NCBI RefSeq assembly: GCF_022414535.1
Contig: NZ_JADWYM010000029.1
Coordinates: 1-64,000, forward strand
DNA length: 64,000 nucleotides
Reading direction: 5' to 3'
Source: Streptomyces sp. MUM 2J
GTDB lineage: Bacteria > Actinomycetota > Actinomycetes > Streptomycetales > Streptomycetaceae
A program made the translations under genes and the position numbers. Shown here one piece after another: positions 51,251 through 59,708 of this stretch; positions within the stretch are counted from its first letter, which is position 1; every line of letters starts with the position of its first letter. Under the pieces are notes generated by a model that worked only from the letters and a program-made list of their open reading frames with translations, did no database searches and was not told the origin of the DNA.

Positions 51251-51502
51251 TTATCGCGCGCCCGGCGCCTGCGCGGCCCTCGCGGGGAACGGTCCCAGCC
51301 GGTGCGCCGCCGCCTCACCGCGGCCCGCGACGCAGAGCTTGGCGAGGATGTTGGAGGCGTGCACGCTGGCGGTCTTCGGCAGCTGCTCGCTGTAGGCGTG
51401 CCGGGCACGGGCCTCGGCGGAGGCGTCCAGGACGGCGGGCAGGGCCTTGGCGGGGTCGTGCGCCTGGTACCAGTAGGCGGCCCACCACCGTCCGTTCGGC
51501 GG
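51251..51502 (-). pseudogene. Remnant of a large LuxR (LAL)-type regulator
   Basis: The minus strand encodes two pieces that are normally far apart in large ATP-binding LuxR regulators. WWAAYWYQAHDPAKALPAVLDASAEA is a fragment of the helical repeat region, and it is joined directly to PKTASVHASNILAKLCVAGRGEAAAHRLG, the second half of the C-terminal LuxR helix-turn-helix. There is no ATPase domain, no complete HTH and no supported start codon. An internal deletion plus loss of the 5' end is the simplest explanation. It lies between the DUF6191 gene and a membrane protein gene. Confidence 0.75.
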
Positions 51503-51522
51503 CGATGCTCCCGGCGGAGCGC

Positions 51523-52167
51523 TCAGGCCGACGGCAGACCGAGCAGGACGTCGGTGTACTTCAGGACGGCCAGGAGGAGGCCGATGATGCCGAGCGCGAC
51601 ACCCGCCCAGGCGACGGACTTGATCCACGGCGCCTGTGGCCGGCCGGGCGCGCCGAACGCGGGCCGGGCGAGCACGACGACGCCGGTGATCAGGGCGAGC
51701 AGCGCGAACAGCCCGCCCCACAGGGCGGTGGCGTGCCAGGCGTCGCCGTAGCCCTCCTTGATCATCTTGGCGATGTCCGAGGACGACGAGGTCTGCAGCT
51801 GGCCGAGGAGCGACTCGCGGGCGGAGGCGACGGTGCCGATCCAGCCGCCGGTGAGGGAGACGACGCCGAGTGCGGCGGAGACCACGGCGCCCGCGCCCTG
51901 GCCGACGCCGGAGGGTCCCTGACCGGCGTCGGTGCCCTCGGGGCCGTCCTCGTCGTCCTCGTCGTCCTCGTCCCTGTCCGGGGTCCGCCCGGTGCCCTCC
52001 TCGGTCGCACCCGGCCCGTCCGCCGCCTGCCCGGTCCGGTCCGCCTCGTCGGCCGGGGCGCCGCCGTCCGGGGTGCCGGCGGTGGTCTCCCCGCCGGTCC
52101 CCGTCTCGTCGGCGCGGGTCTCGCCGGCCGGGGTCCCGGCGGCCTCGTCCACTGTCTTCGTTCCCAT
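51523..52167 (-). CDS. Membrane protein with acidic N-terminal region
   Basis: A 214-residue protein. The first ~90 residues are Asp/Glu/Gly/Thr-rich and probably disordered, with a run of alternating Asp and Glu. Hydrophobic segments follow near 93-112 (AVVSAALGVVSLTGGWIGTV), 149-168 (LWGGLFALLALITGVVVLA) and 185-205 (SVAWAGVALGIIGLLLAVL), so about three membrane helices. I do not recognise the family. The start at ATG 52167 lacks a good RBS. It is a single gene upstream of the LuxR remnant. Confidence 0.75.
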   Translation of the reverse strand: MGTKTVDEAAGTPAGETRADETGTGGETTAGTPDGGAPADEADRTGQAADGPGATEEGTGRTPDRDEDDEDDEDGPEGTDAGQGPSGVGQGAGAVVSAALGVVSLTGGWIGTVASARESLLGQLQTSSSSDIAKMIKEGYGDAWHATALWGGLFALLALITGVVVLARPAFGAPGRPQAPWIKSVAWAGVALGIIGLLLAVLKYTDVLLGLPSA

Positions 52168-52202
52168 GGCCCGCACCGTACGGAGCAAGTCTGAGAGGTC
52201 CC

Positions 52203-52778
52203 TTAACGCTCGTCGTGGGCGGTACGCGCATGTGCCGCGCGCCACTCGGGGGCGAGTACGGACCACACCTCCAGGTCGTGCCGCACGCCGTGGTGGAGGT
52301 GGGCGGCGCGCCGGACGCCGTCGCGGGTCATGCCGAGCCGCCGGGCCACGTTGATGCTGGGCGTGTTGCCGGAGGCGGCGACCCACTCGACGCGGTGGAT
52401 GCCCCGTTCCCCGACCGCCCAGTCGATGAGTACGCGCATCGCCCGGGTGATCAGTCCGCGGCCGGTGGCGGCGGGTTCCAGCCAGCAGCCGACCTCGCAG
52501 GTGCCCTGCTCCGCGTCGAAGGCGAGGGCGAGCACGCCGCCCACGAGCTTCCCGTCCAGCCAGATGCCGTGGTGGGAGGCCGTGTCGGCGGCGCGCATCC
52601 CGGCGTACCGCTGGAGGGTCTCCCGCGCGGTGTCCAGGTCGGTGACCTGGGAGCCGAAGGGGATGTACCGGTTGATGAACGGCCGGCCGCGCTCCAGGTT
52701 GCCCAGGAACTCCTCGGCGTGCCAGGGCTCCAGCGGCTTCAGCTCTGCTCCGTCGTCACCCAGGGATATCGCGTACAT
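52203..52778 (-). CDS. GNAT-family N-acetyltransferase (RimJ/RimL type)
   Basis: A 191-residue acetyltransferase. The N-terminal LKPLEPWHAEEFLGNLERGRPFINRYIPF and the acetyl-CoA-binding motif EPAATGRGLITRAMRVLIDWA, followed by IHRVEWVAASGNTPSINVARRLGMTRDGVRR, match the RimJ/RimL group that acetylates protein N termini or small amines. The ATG start at 52778 lies inside the end of the MMPL gene (23-bp overlap), so the two are translated together. Confidence 0.92.
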   Translation of the reverse strand: MYAISLGDDGAELKPLEPWHAEEFLGNLERGRPFINRYIPFGSQVTDLDTARETLQRYAGMRAADTASHHGIWLDGKLVGGVLALAFDAEQGTCEVGCWLEPAATGRGLITRAMRVLIDWAVGERGIHRVEWVAASGNTPSINVARRLGMTRDGVRRAAHLHHGVRHDLEVWSVLAPEWRAAHARTAHDER

Positions 52779-54993
52779 CCTGCCGCCGCTCCTTTTCCAG
52801 CACCTCCACGACGTCCGTGAGCCTCTCATGCGCGGCGGCGCGGCACTCGGGCGGCTCGATGCTGATCCGGGGCAGGATGCGGTCCAGCCGGCGCGGCAGC
52901 CACCAGTTGGCGCCGCCGAGCAGGTGCATCAGGGCGGGGACGAGCAGGGTGCGCAGGACGAACGCGTCCAGGGCGACGGCGGAGGCGAGGGCGATGCCGA
53001 ACATCGCGATGACGCGGTCGCCGCTGAGCACGAAGGCGAGGAAGACGGAGATCATGATGACCGCGGCGGAGTTGATCACCCGGCTGGTCTCGGCGAGGCC
53101 GACGCGGACCGCGCGCCGGTTGTCGCCCGTCTCCAGCCACTCCTCGTACATGCGGCTGACCAGGAAGACCTGGTAGTCCATGGAGAGTCCGAAGAGGACC
53201 GAGACCATGATCACGGGGAGGAAGGGCTCGATGGGACCGGCACGGCCCAGGCCGAGCATGTCGCTGCCCCAGCCCCACTGGAAGATCGCGACGACGACGC
53301 CGAAGGCGGCGGCGACGGCGGCGACGTTCATGGCGGCGGCCTTCAGCGGGATGCCGACGGACCGGAAGGCGAGCAGGAGCAGGAGGCAGCCGAGTCCGAT
53401 CACGACGCCGACGAAGACCGGCAGCTTGCCGACGATCACGTCGGCGAAGTCGTCGTAGGCCGCCGTCACGCCGCCGACGTGCACGTCGAGCGAGGTCCCG
53501 GCCTCGGCCCGGGGCAGCAGATCGGTGCGCAGCCGGTCGACGAGGTCGCTGGTCGCCCGCGACTGCGGGGAGGAGTCGGGGACGACGGTGAGGTAGGCGG
53601 TGGTGCCGCCGGAGTTGTAGGTCACCGGGGTGACCGAGGCGACGCCCTCGGCGCCGCGCAGGGAGGTGTCGAGGCTGTCCAGGGCGAGTCGGTCCTCGGC
53701 CCCGTTCACCGGCGTCACCAGGGTCAGGGGACCGTTGACGCCGGGCCCGAAGCCGTCGGCGAGCAGGTCGTAGGCCTGCCGGGTGGTGCTGGTCCGCGGG
53801 TCGTTGCCCTGGTCGGAGGTGCCCAGGTGCAGGGAGAGCGTGGGCAGGGCGAGGAGGGTGACGACGCCGAGGGCGAGGGAGCCGAGCAGCTTGGGGTGGC
53901 GCTCGACGAACGCCGACCAGCGGGCGGCGAGCCCGGTCGGCAGCTCCGGTTCGGGTCCGTGCTCGGCGAGCCGGCGCCGCTCGCGGCGGCTCAGGGCACG
54001 CATGCCGATGAAGGACAGCAGGGCGGGCAGCAGGGTGACGGACGCGGCGACGGTGAGCACCACGGTCAGTGAGGCGGCCACGGCGACGCCGTTGAGGAAG
54101 CTCAGCCGCAGGATCAGCATGCCGAGCAGTGCGATGCACACCGTCGCACCCGCGAACACCACGGCCCGCCCGGTCGTGGCGACGGCGTTCGTGACGGCCT
54201 CGGTGACGCTGAGCCCCCGTTTCAGTCCACGCCGGTGCCGCGTCACGATGAACAGCGCGTAGTCGATGCCGACACCGAGCCCGATCAGCATGCCGAGCAT
54301 GGGGGCGAAGTCGGCGACGGTCATGACGTGCCCGAGCAGCGCGATCCCCGCGTAGGCGGTGCCGACGCCGACGAGGGCGGTGGCGATGGGCAGCAGTGAG
54401 GCGGCGGGCGAGCCGAAGGCGAGGAAGAGCACGACCGCGGCGACCACCACGCCGACGACCTCGGCGAGGTGACCGCCGGAGGACTCGGTGGCGGAGATGG
54501 CGCTGCCGCCCAGCTCGATCTGGAGCCCGTCGGTCTCGGCCGCCTTGGCTATGTCGACGACGGAGCGCGCCTCGGCGGGCGAGATGTTCTCGGCGGAGTC
54601 CACGAAGGTGACGGTGGCGTACGCCGTGTGCCCGTCCTCGCTGACCCGGCCCGCGCCGGTACCGCCGTAGGGCCCGCTCACCGACGCGACCTCGGGCAGG
54701 TCGGCGATCCGGTCCAGGGTGCCGGTCATGGTCTGTTCGACGTCGGCGTCCTGCACGGTGCCGGACGTGGTGTGCCAGACGACGGTGTCGCTGTCGCCGC
54801 CCAGACCCGGGAAGCCCTCCTGGAGCAGCTCGGTGGCGCGGCCCGACTCGGTGCCGGGGACCGCGTAGTCGTTGCTGTACGCGGAACCGGCGATCGCCGC
54901 GCCGGCGGTCACCCCGCCGAAGGCGAGGAGCCACAGCAGTACGGCGACGAGGCGGCGCTGGACACACCAGCGGGCGAGTGCTGCCACGAACAT
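52756..54993 (-). CDS. MMPL-family RND transporter
   Basis: A 745-residue inner-membrane transporter with the MMPL duplication. Each half has one helix, a large extracytoplasmic loop, and five to six helices. First-half signatures are LGMLIGLGVGIDYALFIVTRHRRGL (the GxxxDYxLF core with proton-relay Asp and Tyr) and the second half has LFGLSMDYQVFLVSRMYEEW. Family members export lipids or antibiotics by proton motive force. It starts at ATG 54993; upstream is a 200-bp region. Overlap with the GNAT gene suggests a two-gene operon, possibly for export of an acetylated or lipidic product. No tetR or marR gene is adjacent. Confidence 0.92.
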   Translation of the reverse strand: MFVAALARWCVQRRLVAVLLWLLAFGGVTAGAAIAGSAYSNDYAVPGTESGRATELLQEGFPGLGGDSDTVVWHTTSGTVQDADVEQTMTGTLDRIADLPEVASVSGPYGGTGAGRVSEDGHTAYATVTFVDSAENISPAEARSVVDIAKAAETDGLQIELGGSAISATESSGGHLAEVVGVVVAAVVLFLAFGSPAASLLPIATALVGVGTAYAGIALLGHVMTVADFAPMLGMLIGLGVGIDYALFIVTRHRRGLKRGLSVTEAVTNAVATTGRAVVFAGATVCIALLGMLILRLSFLNGVAVAASLTVVLTVAASVTLLPALLSFIGMRALSRRERRRLAEHGPEPELPTGLAARWSAFVERHPKLLGSLALGVVTLLALPTLSLHLGTSDQGNDPRTSTTRQAYDLLADGFGPGVNGPLTLVTPVNGAEDRLALDSLDTSLRGAEGVASVTPVTYNSGGTTAYLTVVPDSSPQSRATSDLVDRLRTDLLPRAEAGTSLDVHVGGVTAAYDDFADVIVGKLPVFVGVVIGLGCLLLLLAFRSVGIPLKAAAMNVAAVAAAFGVVVAIFQWGWGSDMLGLGRAGPIEPFLPVIMVSVLFGLSMDYQVFLVSRMYEEWLETGDNRRAVRVGLAETSRVINSAAVIMISVFLAFVLSGDRVIAMFGIALASAVALDAFVLRTLLVPALMHLLGGANWWLPRRLDRILPRISIEPPECRAAAHERLTDVVEVLEKERRQDVRDIPG

Positions 54994-55191
54994 GCTCCCG
55001 GAATGGCTGATTGTGGATCTTTGACCGGGAACAGTCGTCCATGTCACGAAAGGCCCGCAAAGAACGCATGAGCAATGCAAAGCCACTCTTGCAGGAGGAA
55101 ATGATCCTTTGACGAGTTCGTGGGCTTATTCACAGCACTGGGAGGCACATCACAGGACAACCACGTGAACTCTGTCACCCCGGCCGCACGA

Positions 55192-55551
55192 TCAGTCGAA
55201 CTGGTCTCCGAGTGCCATCACCATCACCCCGGCGACCATCAGCCACAGGGCGCGCCGGGTGCGTCCGCGCGAGCCGAGGGCGGCGGCGCCGGCACAGCCC
55301 GCGGCACCGAGGGCGTAGGCGGCGGGCACCAGGGCGGGCGCGGAGCCGGTGAGCCGCATCAGCGCGGCGGCGACGCCGGCGAAGGTCAACAGGGCACCGG
55401 TGCCGGCCGCCGCCCAGCGGGCCCGCCGCGCGTCCCCGACCCGTTCCTCCGGATCCCCCGGACCCCCCGGACCCCCGGGCTCCTCGGGCTCCTCGGGCTC
55501 CGGATCCCCGGTCGTCCCCGGGGCGGCATCGGAATCGGCACGTCCATCCAT
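55192..55551 (-). CDS. Small membrane protein of unknown function
   Basis: A 119-residue protein. An N-terminal Asp/Pro/Glu/Gly-rich stretch (GTTGDPEPEEPEEPGGPGGPG) is followed by hydrophobic helices near 50-68 (AAAGTGALLTFAGVAAALM), 75-95 (PALVPAAYALGAAGCAGAAAL) and 102-116 (ALWLMVAGVMVMALG). The ATG at 55551 lacks a strong RBS, so the start is uncertain; the frame remains open further upstream. I do not recognise a family. Confidence 0.6.
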   Translation of the reverse strand: MDGRADSDAAPGTTGDPEPEEPEEPGGPGGPGDPEERVGDARRARWAAAGTGALLTFAGVAAALMRLTGSAPALVPAAYALGAAGCAGAAALGSRGRTRRALWLMVAGVMVMALGDQFD

Positions 55552-55756
55552 GTGGCGCGAGCGTAGCGCCTCCGTCCCCGGCACCAGCGGGGAGGCCACG
55601 ATCCCGCCGGCAAAGCCGACGGGGACCGCGGCGGGAACGCCCGGCAGCACGGACACCCGCCTGCCCGAGGGCGGCATGGACGTGCGGGAGTCACCGGACG
55701 GCACGGGCCCGGGTACCGCGGCGCGGCGCGTACGCCGGCGGGCGCGGGACGCCGAA

Positions 55757-55784
55757 GGCCCCGGGGACGGGTGTCCCCGGGGCC
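55757..55784 (-). terminator. gatB terminator
   Basis: A perfect 12-bp stem, GGCCCCGGGGAC (55757-55768) with GTCCCCGGGGCC (55773-55784), and a GGGT loop, 17 nt past the gatB stop codon. The upstream part of the gap (55552-55756) has no supported gene. Confidence 0.75.
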
Positions 55785-55800
55785 CGTGCACCGTCGCGGA

Positions 55801-57315
55801 TCAGCCCCCGTCGACGCCCAGCTTCTGCAGGATCAGCTCCTTGACGCGGGCCGCGTCGGCCTGACCGCGGGTGGCCTTCATGACCGCGCCGACCAGGGCG
55901 CCGGCCGCGGCCACCTTGCCGCCGCGGATCTTGTCGGCGACGCCCGGGTTGCCGGCGATGGCCTCGTCGACGGCGGCACCCAGCGCGCCCTCGTCGGAGA
56001 CGACCTTCAGACCGCGCTTGTCGACGACCTCGTCCGGGGTGCCCTCGCCGGCGAGGACGCCCTCGATGACCTGGCGGGCGAGCTTGTCGTTCAGGTCGCC
56101 CTTCGCCACCAGCTCGGCCACCCGGGCCACCTGCGCCGGGGTGATGGCCAGCTCGTCCAGGGCCTTGCCGGACTCGTTGGCGCTGCGCGCCAGCTCGCCC
56201 GTCCACCACTTGCGGGCGGACGCGGCGTCGGCACCGGCGTCGATCGTGGCGACGATCGGGTCCAGGGCGCCGGCGTTGAGGATCGCCTGCATGTCGGTGG
56301 TGGAGATGCCCCATTCGGCGAGCAGCCGGGTGCGGCGGGCCAGCGGCAGCTCGGGGAGCGCCGCGCGGATCTTCTCGACCCACTCGCGGGACGGTGCCAC
56401 CGGGACGAGGTCCGGCTCCGGGAAGTACCGGTAGTCCTCGGCCTCCTCCTTCACCCGGCCCGAGGTCGTCGACCCCGTGTCCTCGTGGAAGTGGCGGGTC
56501 TCCTGGACGATCGTGCCGCCCGAGGACAGCACCGCCGCGTGCCGCTGGATCTCGTAGCGGGCCGCGCGCTCCACCGAGCGCAGCGAGTTGACGTTCTTCG
56601 TCTCCGAGCGGGTGCCGAACTTCTCGGACCCCCGCGGCATGAGCGACAGGTTCACGTCGCAGCGCATCTGGCCCATCTCCATGCGGGCCTCGGAGACCCC
56701 GAGGGCACGGATGAGCTCGCGCAGCTCGCGGACGTACGCCTTCGCCACCTCGGGCGCCCGGTCGCCGGCGCCCACGATGGGCTTGGTGACGATCTCGATC
56801 AGCGGGATGCCGGCACGGTTGTAGTCCAGCAGGGAGTGGGACGCGCCGTGGATCCGGCCGGTGGCGCCGCCGACGTGCGTCGACTTGCCGGTGTCCTCCT
56901 CCATGTGGGCCCGCTCGATGTCCACCCGGAAGATCTCACCGTCCTCCAGCTGCACGTCGAGATGGCCGTCGAAGGCGATCGGCTCGTCGTACTGGGAGGT
57001 CTGGAAATTCTTCGGCATGTCCGGATAGAAGTAGTTCTTCCGGGCGAAGCGGCACCACTCGGCGATCTCGCAGTTCAGCGCGAGACCGATCTTGATCGCC
57101 GACTCGACGCCGGTCGCGTTGACGACCGGGAGCGCGCCGGGCAGGCCGAGGCAGACCGGGCAGGTCTGCGCGTTCGGGTCGGCGCCGAGCGAGGTCGGGC
57201 AACCGCAGAACATCTTGGTCTTGGTGCCGAGTTCGACATGGACCTCAAGGCCCATGACGGGGTCGTACGACGCCAGCGCGTCCTCGTACGACACCAGGTC
57301 GGTCGTGGTGGTCAC
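55801..57315 (-). CDS. gatB: Glu-tRNA(Gln)/Asp-tRNA(Asn) amidotransferase subunit B
   Basis: A 504-residue subunit that binds and phosphorylates the misacylated tRNA, so that GatA-derived ammonia converts Glu-tRNA(Gln) to Gln-tRNA(Gln). The start VMGLEVHVELGTKTKMFC and zinc cysteines (Cys37, Cys39, Cys52, Cys55 in CGCP...CPVC) are intact, as are YPDMPKNFQTSQYDEP and the GatB signature with IPLIEIVTKP. The C-terminal YqeY-like domain is full. It starts at ATG 57315, 16 nt after the small protein gene of the gat operon. The tRNA-Gln substrates and gltX are at the left end of this window. Confidence 0.97.
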   Translation of the reverse strand: MTTTTDLVSYEDALASYDPVMGLEVHVELGTKTKMFCGCPTSLGADPNAQTCPVCLGLPGALPVVNATGVESAIKIGLALNCEIAEWCRFARKNYFYPDMPKNFQTSQYDEPIAFDGHLDVQLEDGEIFRVDIERAHMEEDTGKSTHVGGATGRIHGASHSLLDYNRAGIPLIEIVTKPIVGAGDRAPEVAKAYVRELRELIRALGVSEARMEMGQMRCDVNLSLMPRGSEKFGTRSETKNVNSLRSVERAARYEIQRHAAVLSSGGTIVQETRHFHEDTGSTTSGRVKEEAEDYRYFPEPDLVPVAPSREWVEKIRAALPELPLARRTRLLAEWGISTTDMQAILNAGALDPIVATIDAGADAASARKWWTGELARSANESGKALDELAITPAQVARVAELVAKGDLNDKLARQVIEGVLAGEGTPDEVVDKRGLKVVSDEGALGAAVDEAIAGNPGVADKIRGGKVAAAGALVGAVMKATRGQADAARVKELILQKLGVDGG

Positions 57316-57331
57316 GGTGAAAACTTCCCTC

Positions 57332-57571
57332 TCAGCCCAGCAGGACGTCGTCGTCGCCCAGCCGCTTCAGCTCGCGGTAGAGGATGGCGAGGCCGGTGAC
57401 GATCCCGGCGGCGGTCACGGCGGCGTCGATCAGGCGCAGCGTGTCGTTCTCGGCGCGGGCCTTCTTGATCTGCTTGGCGACACCGAGCGCGCCGAACGCG
57501 GTGGTGGCCATGGTCAGGTACGTGCCGGACTTGGACTTCTTGAAGCCCTTGGCCTTGGACAGTGCACTCAC
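57332..57571 (-). CDS. Small membrane-associated protein inside the gat operon
   Basis: A 79-residue protein, starting VSALSKAKGFKKSKSG, with a moderately hydrophobic segment near 49-65 (DAAVTAAGIVTGLAILY) and a basic N terminus. The GTG at 57569-57571 overlaps the gatA stop codon (GTGA), and gatB begins 16 nt later. This tight placement shows co-translation with the tRNA amidotransferase. I do not recognise a domain; it may anchor or assist the complex, or only share its transcript. Confidence 0.85.
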   Translation of the reverse strand: MSALSKAKGFKKSKSGTYLTMATTAFGALGVAKQIKKARAENDTLRLIDAAVTAAGIVTGLAILYRELKRLGDDDVLLG

Positions 57572-59061
57572 AGCGACGGAGCCTCCTCCAGGAGCGGGTG
57601 CCCCCACCTTTCCACGAAGGCCGCCTCGACCGCCGCGCCCACCTTGTACAGGCGGTCGTCCTGCATCGCCGGGGCGATGATCTGGAGGCCGACGGGAAGG
57701 TTGTCCTCCGGGGCGAGGCCGCAGGGCAGGGACATGGCCGCGTTGCCGGCCAGGTTGGTCGGGATGGTGCACAGGTCCGCGAGGTACATCGCCATCGGGT
57801 CGTCGGCGCGCTCGCCGATCGCGAAGGCGGTGGTCGGGGTCGTCGGCGAGACGATCACGTCGACCTGCTCGAAGGCCTTCTCGAAGTCCCGCGTGATGAG
57901 CGTGCGGACCTTCTGGGCGCTGCCGTAGTACGCGTCGTAGTAGCCGCTGGACAGGGCGTAGGTGCCCAGCATGATGCGGCGCTTGACCTCGGGGCCGAAG
58001 CCCGCCTCGCGGGTGAGGGAGGTGACCTCCTCGGCGGAGTGCTGCCCGTCGTCGCCGGTCCGCAGGCCGTAGCGCAGGCCGTCGAAGCGGGCGAGGTTGG
58101 AGGAGCACTCGGAGGGCGCGATCAGGTAGTAGGCCGACAGCGCGAGATCGAAGGACGGGCAGTCCAGCTCGACGATCTCGGCGCCCAGCCCCTTGAGCAG
58201 TTCGACGGACTCGTCGAACCGCTGGATGACGCCGGCCTGGTAGCCCTCGCCGCGGAACTGCTTGACGACACCGACGCGCATACCGGCGACCGAGCCGTTG
58301 CGGGCGGCCTCGACGACCGGCGGGACCGGGGCGTCGATGGAGGTGGAGTCCATCGGGTCGTGTCCGGCGATCACCTCGTGCAGCAGGGCCGCGTCCAGGA
58401 CCGTGCGGGCGCAGGGGCCGCCCTGGTCGAGGGAGGAGGAGAAGGCGACCATGCCGTAGCGGGAGACCGCGCCGTAGGTGGGCTTCACACCGACGGTGCC
58501 GGTGACGGAGGCCGGCTGGCGGATCGAGCCGCCGGTGTCGGTGCCGATGGCGAGGGGGGCCTCGAAGGCGGCGAGCGCTGCGGAGGACCCGCCGCCGGAG
58601 CCGCCGGGGATCCTGGTGAGGTCCCAGGGGTTGCCGGTCGGGCCGTAGGCGCTGTTCTCGGTGGAGGACCCCATGGCGAACTCGTCCATGTTGGTCTTGC
58701 CGAGGATGACGACGTCGGCGTCCTTCAGGCTCTTGGTGAGCGTCGCGTCGTACGGCGGGATCCAGCCCTCGAGGATCTTCGAGCCGACGGTGGTGGGAAT
58801 GCCCTCGGTGGTGAAGATGTCCTTCAGCGCGAGGGGGACGCCGGCCAGCGGGCCGAGCTTCTCGCCCCGGGCCCGCTTGTCGTCCACGGCGCGGGCCTGG
58901 GCGAGCGCGCCCTCGCGGTCGACGTGCAGGAAGGCGTGCACCTTCTCGTCGACCGCGTCGATGCGGGCGAGGTGGGCCTCGGTGACCTCGACGGCCGTGA
59001 GCTCGCCGGAGGCGATCCCCGCGGCGATCTCGGCGGCGGTGAGCTTGATGATGTCCGTCAT
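57568..59061 (-). CDS. gatA: Glu-tRNA(Gln)/Asp-tRNA(Asn) amidotransferase subunit A
   Basis: A 497-residue amidase that releases ammonia from glutamine. The Ser-cisSer-Lys triad is visible: Lys80 (PLALKDIFTTEG), Ser155 (GGSGGGSSAAL) and nucleophile Ser179 (GTDTGGSIRQPAS). The substrate region SLDQGGPCARTVLDAAL is typical. It starts at ATG 59061, a few bases after the gatC stop codon, and its stop codon overlaps the next small gene. Confidence 0.97.
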   Translation of the reverse strand: MTDIIKLTAAEIAAGIASGELTAVEVTEAHLARIDAVDEKVHAFLHVDREGALAQARAVDDKRARGEKLGPLAGVPLALKDIFTTEGIPTTVGSKILEGWIPPYDATLTKSLKDADVVILGKTNMDEFAMGSSTENSAYGPTGNPWDLTRIPGGSGGGSSAALAAFEAPLAIGTDTGGSIRQPASVTGTVGVKPTYGAVSRYGMVAFSSSLDQGGPCARTVLDAALLHEVIAGHDPMDSTSIDAPVPPVVEAARNGSVAGMRVGVVKQFRGEGYQAGVIQRFDESVELLKGLGAEIVELDCPSFDLALSAYYLIAPSECSSNLARFDGLRYGLRTGDDGQHSAEEVTSLTREAGFGPEVKRRIMLGTYALSSGYYDAYYGSAQKVRTLITRDFEKAFEQVDVIVSPTTPTTAFAIGERADDPMAMYLADLCTIPTNLAGNAAMSLPCGLAPEDNLPVGLQIIAPAMQDDRLYKVGAAVEAAFVERWGHPLLEEAPSL

Positions 59062-59067
59062 GACTGC

Positions 59068-59364
59068 TTAGTCCTCCCCCAGGATCTGCGGCACCTTGAA
59101 ACGCTGCTGCTCCTGGGCCGGGGCGCCGGAGAGCGCCTGCTCGGGGGTGAGCGAGGGTCGGACCTCGTCCGGACGCATGACGTTCGTCAGCGGGAGCGGG
59201 TGCGAGGTCGGCGGTACGTCTTGGTCGGCGACCTCGCTGACGCGGGCCACCGCGCCGATGATGTCGTCCAGCTGGCCTGCGAAGTGGTCGAGCTCTTCGG
59301 GCTTCAGCTCCAGACGCGCCAGCCGGGCGAGGTGGGCGACCTCCTCGCGCGTGATGCCAGGCAT
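59068..59364 (-). CDS. gatC: Glu-tRNA(Gln)/Asp-tRNA(Asn) amidotransferase subunit C
   Basis: A 98-residue scaffold subunit that wraps around GatA and stabilises its contact with GatB. Motif: ITREEVAHLARLARLELKPEELDHFAGQLDDIIGAVARVSEVD-like, then PTSHPLPLTNVMRPDEVRPSL. The ATG at 59362-59364 has AGAGGA upstream. It is first in the operon gatC-gatA-small protein-gatB. Confidence 0.96.
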   Translation of the reverse strand: MPGITREEVAHLARLARLELKPEELDHFAGQLDDIIGAVARVSEVADQDVPPTSHPLPLTNVMRPDEVRPSLTPEQALSGAPAQEQQRFKVPQILGED

Positions 59365-59708
59365 GCAGCGATCCTCTGGGGTGAGTGTGTGTGGTTTGGG
59401 GCCAATCCTATGGGGCACGGACGCGTGCCCGTGAAACGGTTTCCCCGGCCCCTTCCCCGGCCGGGGTGGCGGCCCTCCCCGCGCACGCCGCGGAAGCCGT
59501 CCGGTCGCGGCGCCGCGCGGGGGACGGGAGCCGTCCACCGCCGCGCACACCGGCGGGCTCGGCGGGCTCCCTTCCCGGTCACAGCACCGGGAGGCAGGCC
59601 CTCGGGCCGGTGTCCGGCGTGGGCGGGTGGGGCCCCGGAGGGACGCGGGGCACGACGCGACCGGCCACGGCGGTGCCGCGGGCGACCGGCGGCACCGCCG
59701 TGGCGCCC
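59365..59708. other. 344-bp gap: gatC promoter region and rmdB terminator
   Basis: No supported gene. A perfect 15-bp stem, arms 59665-59679 and 59689-59703 with a 9-nt loop, lies directly after the rmdB stop codon and is its terminator. A relatively A/T-rich segment at 59390-59415 (GTGTGTGGTTTGGGGCCAATCCTATGG) probably holds the gatC promoter. Confidence 0.65.
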
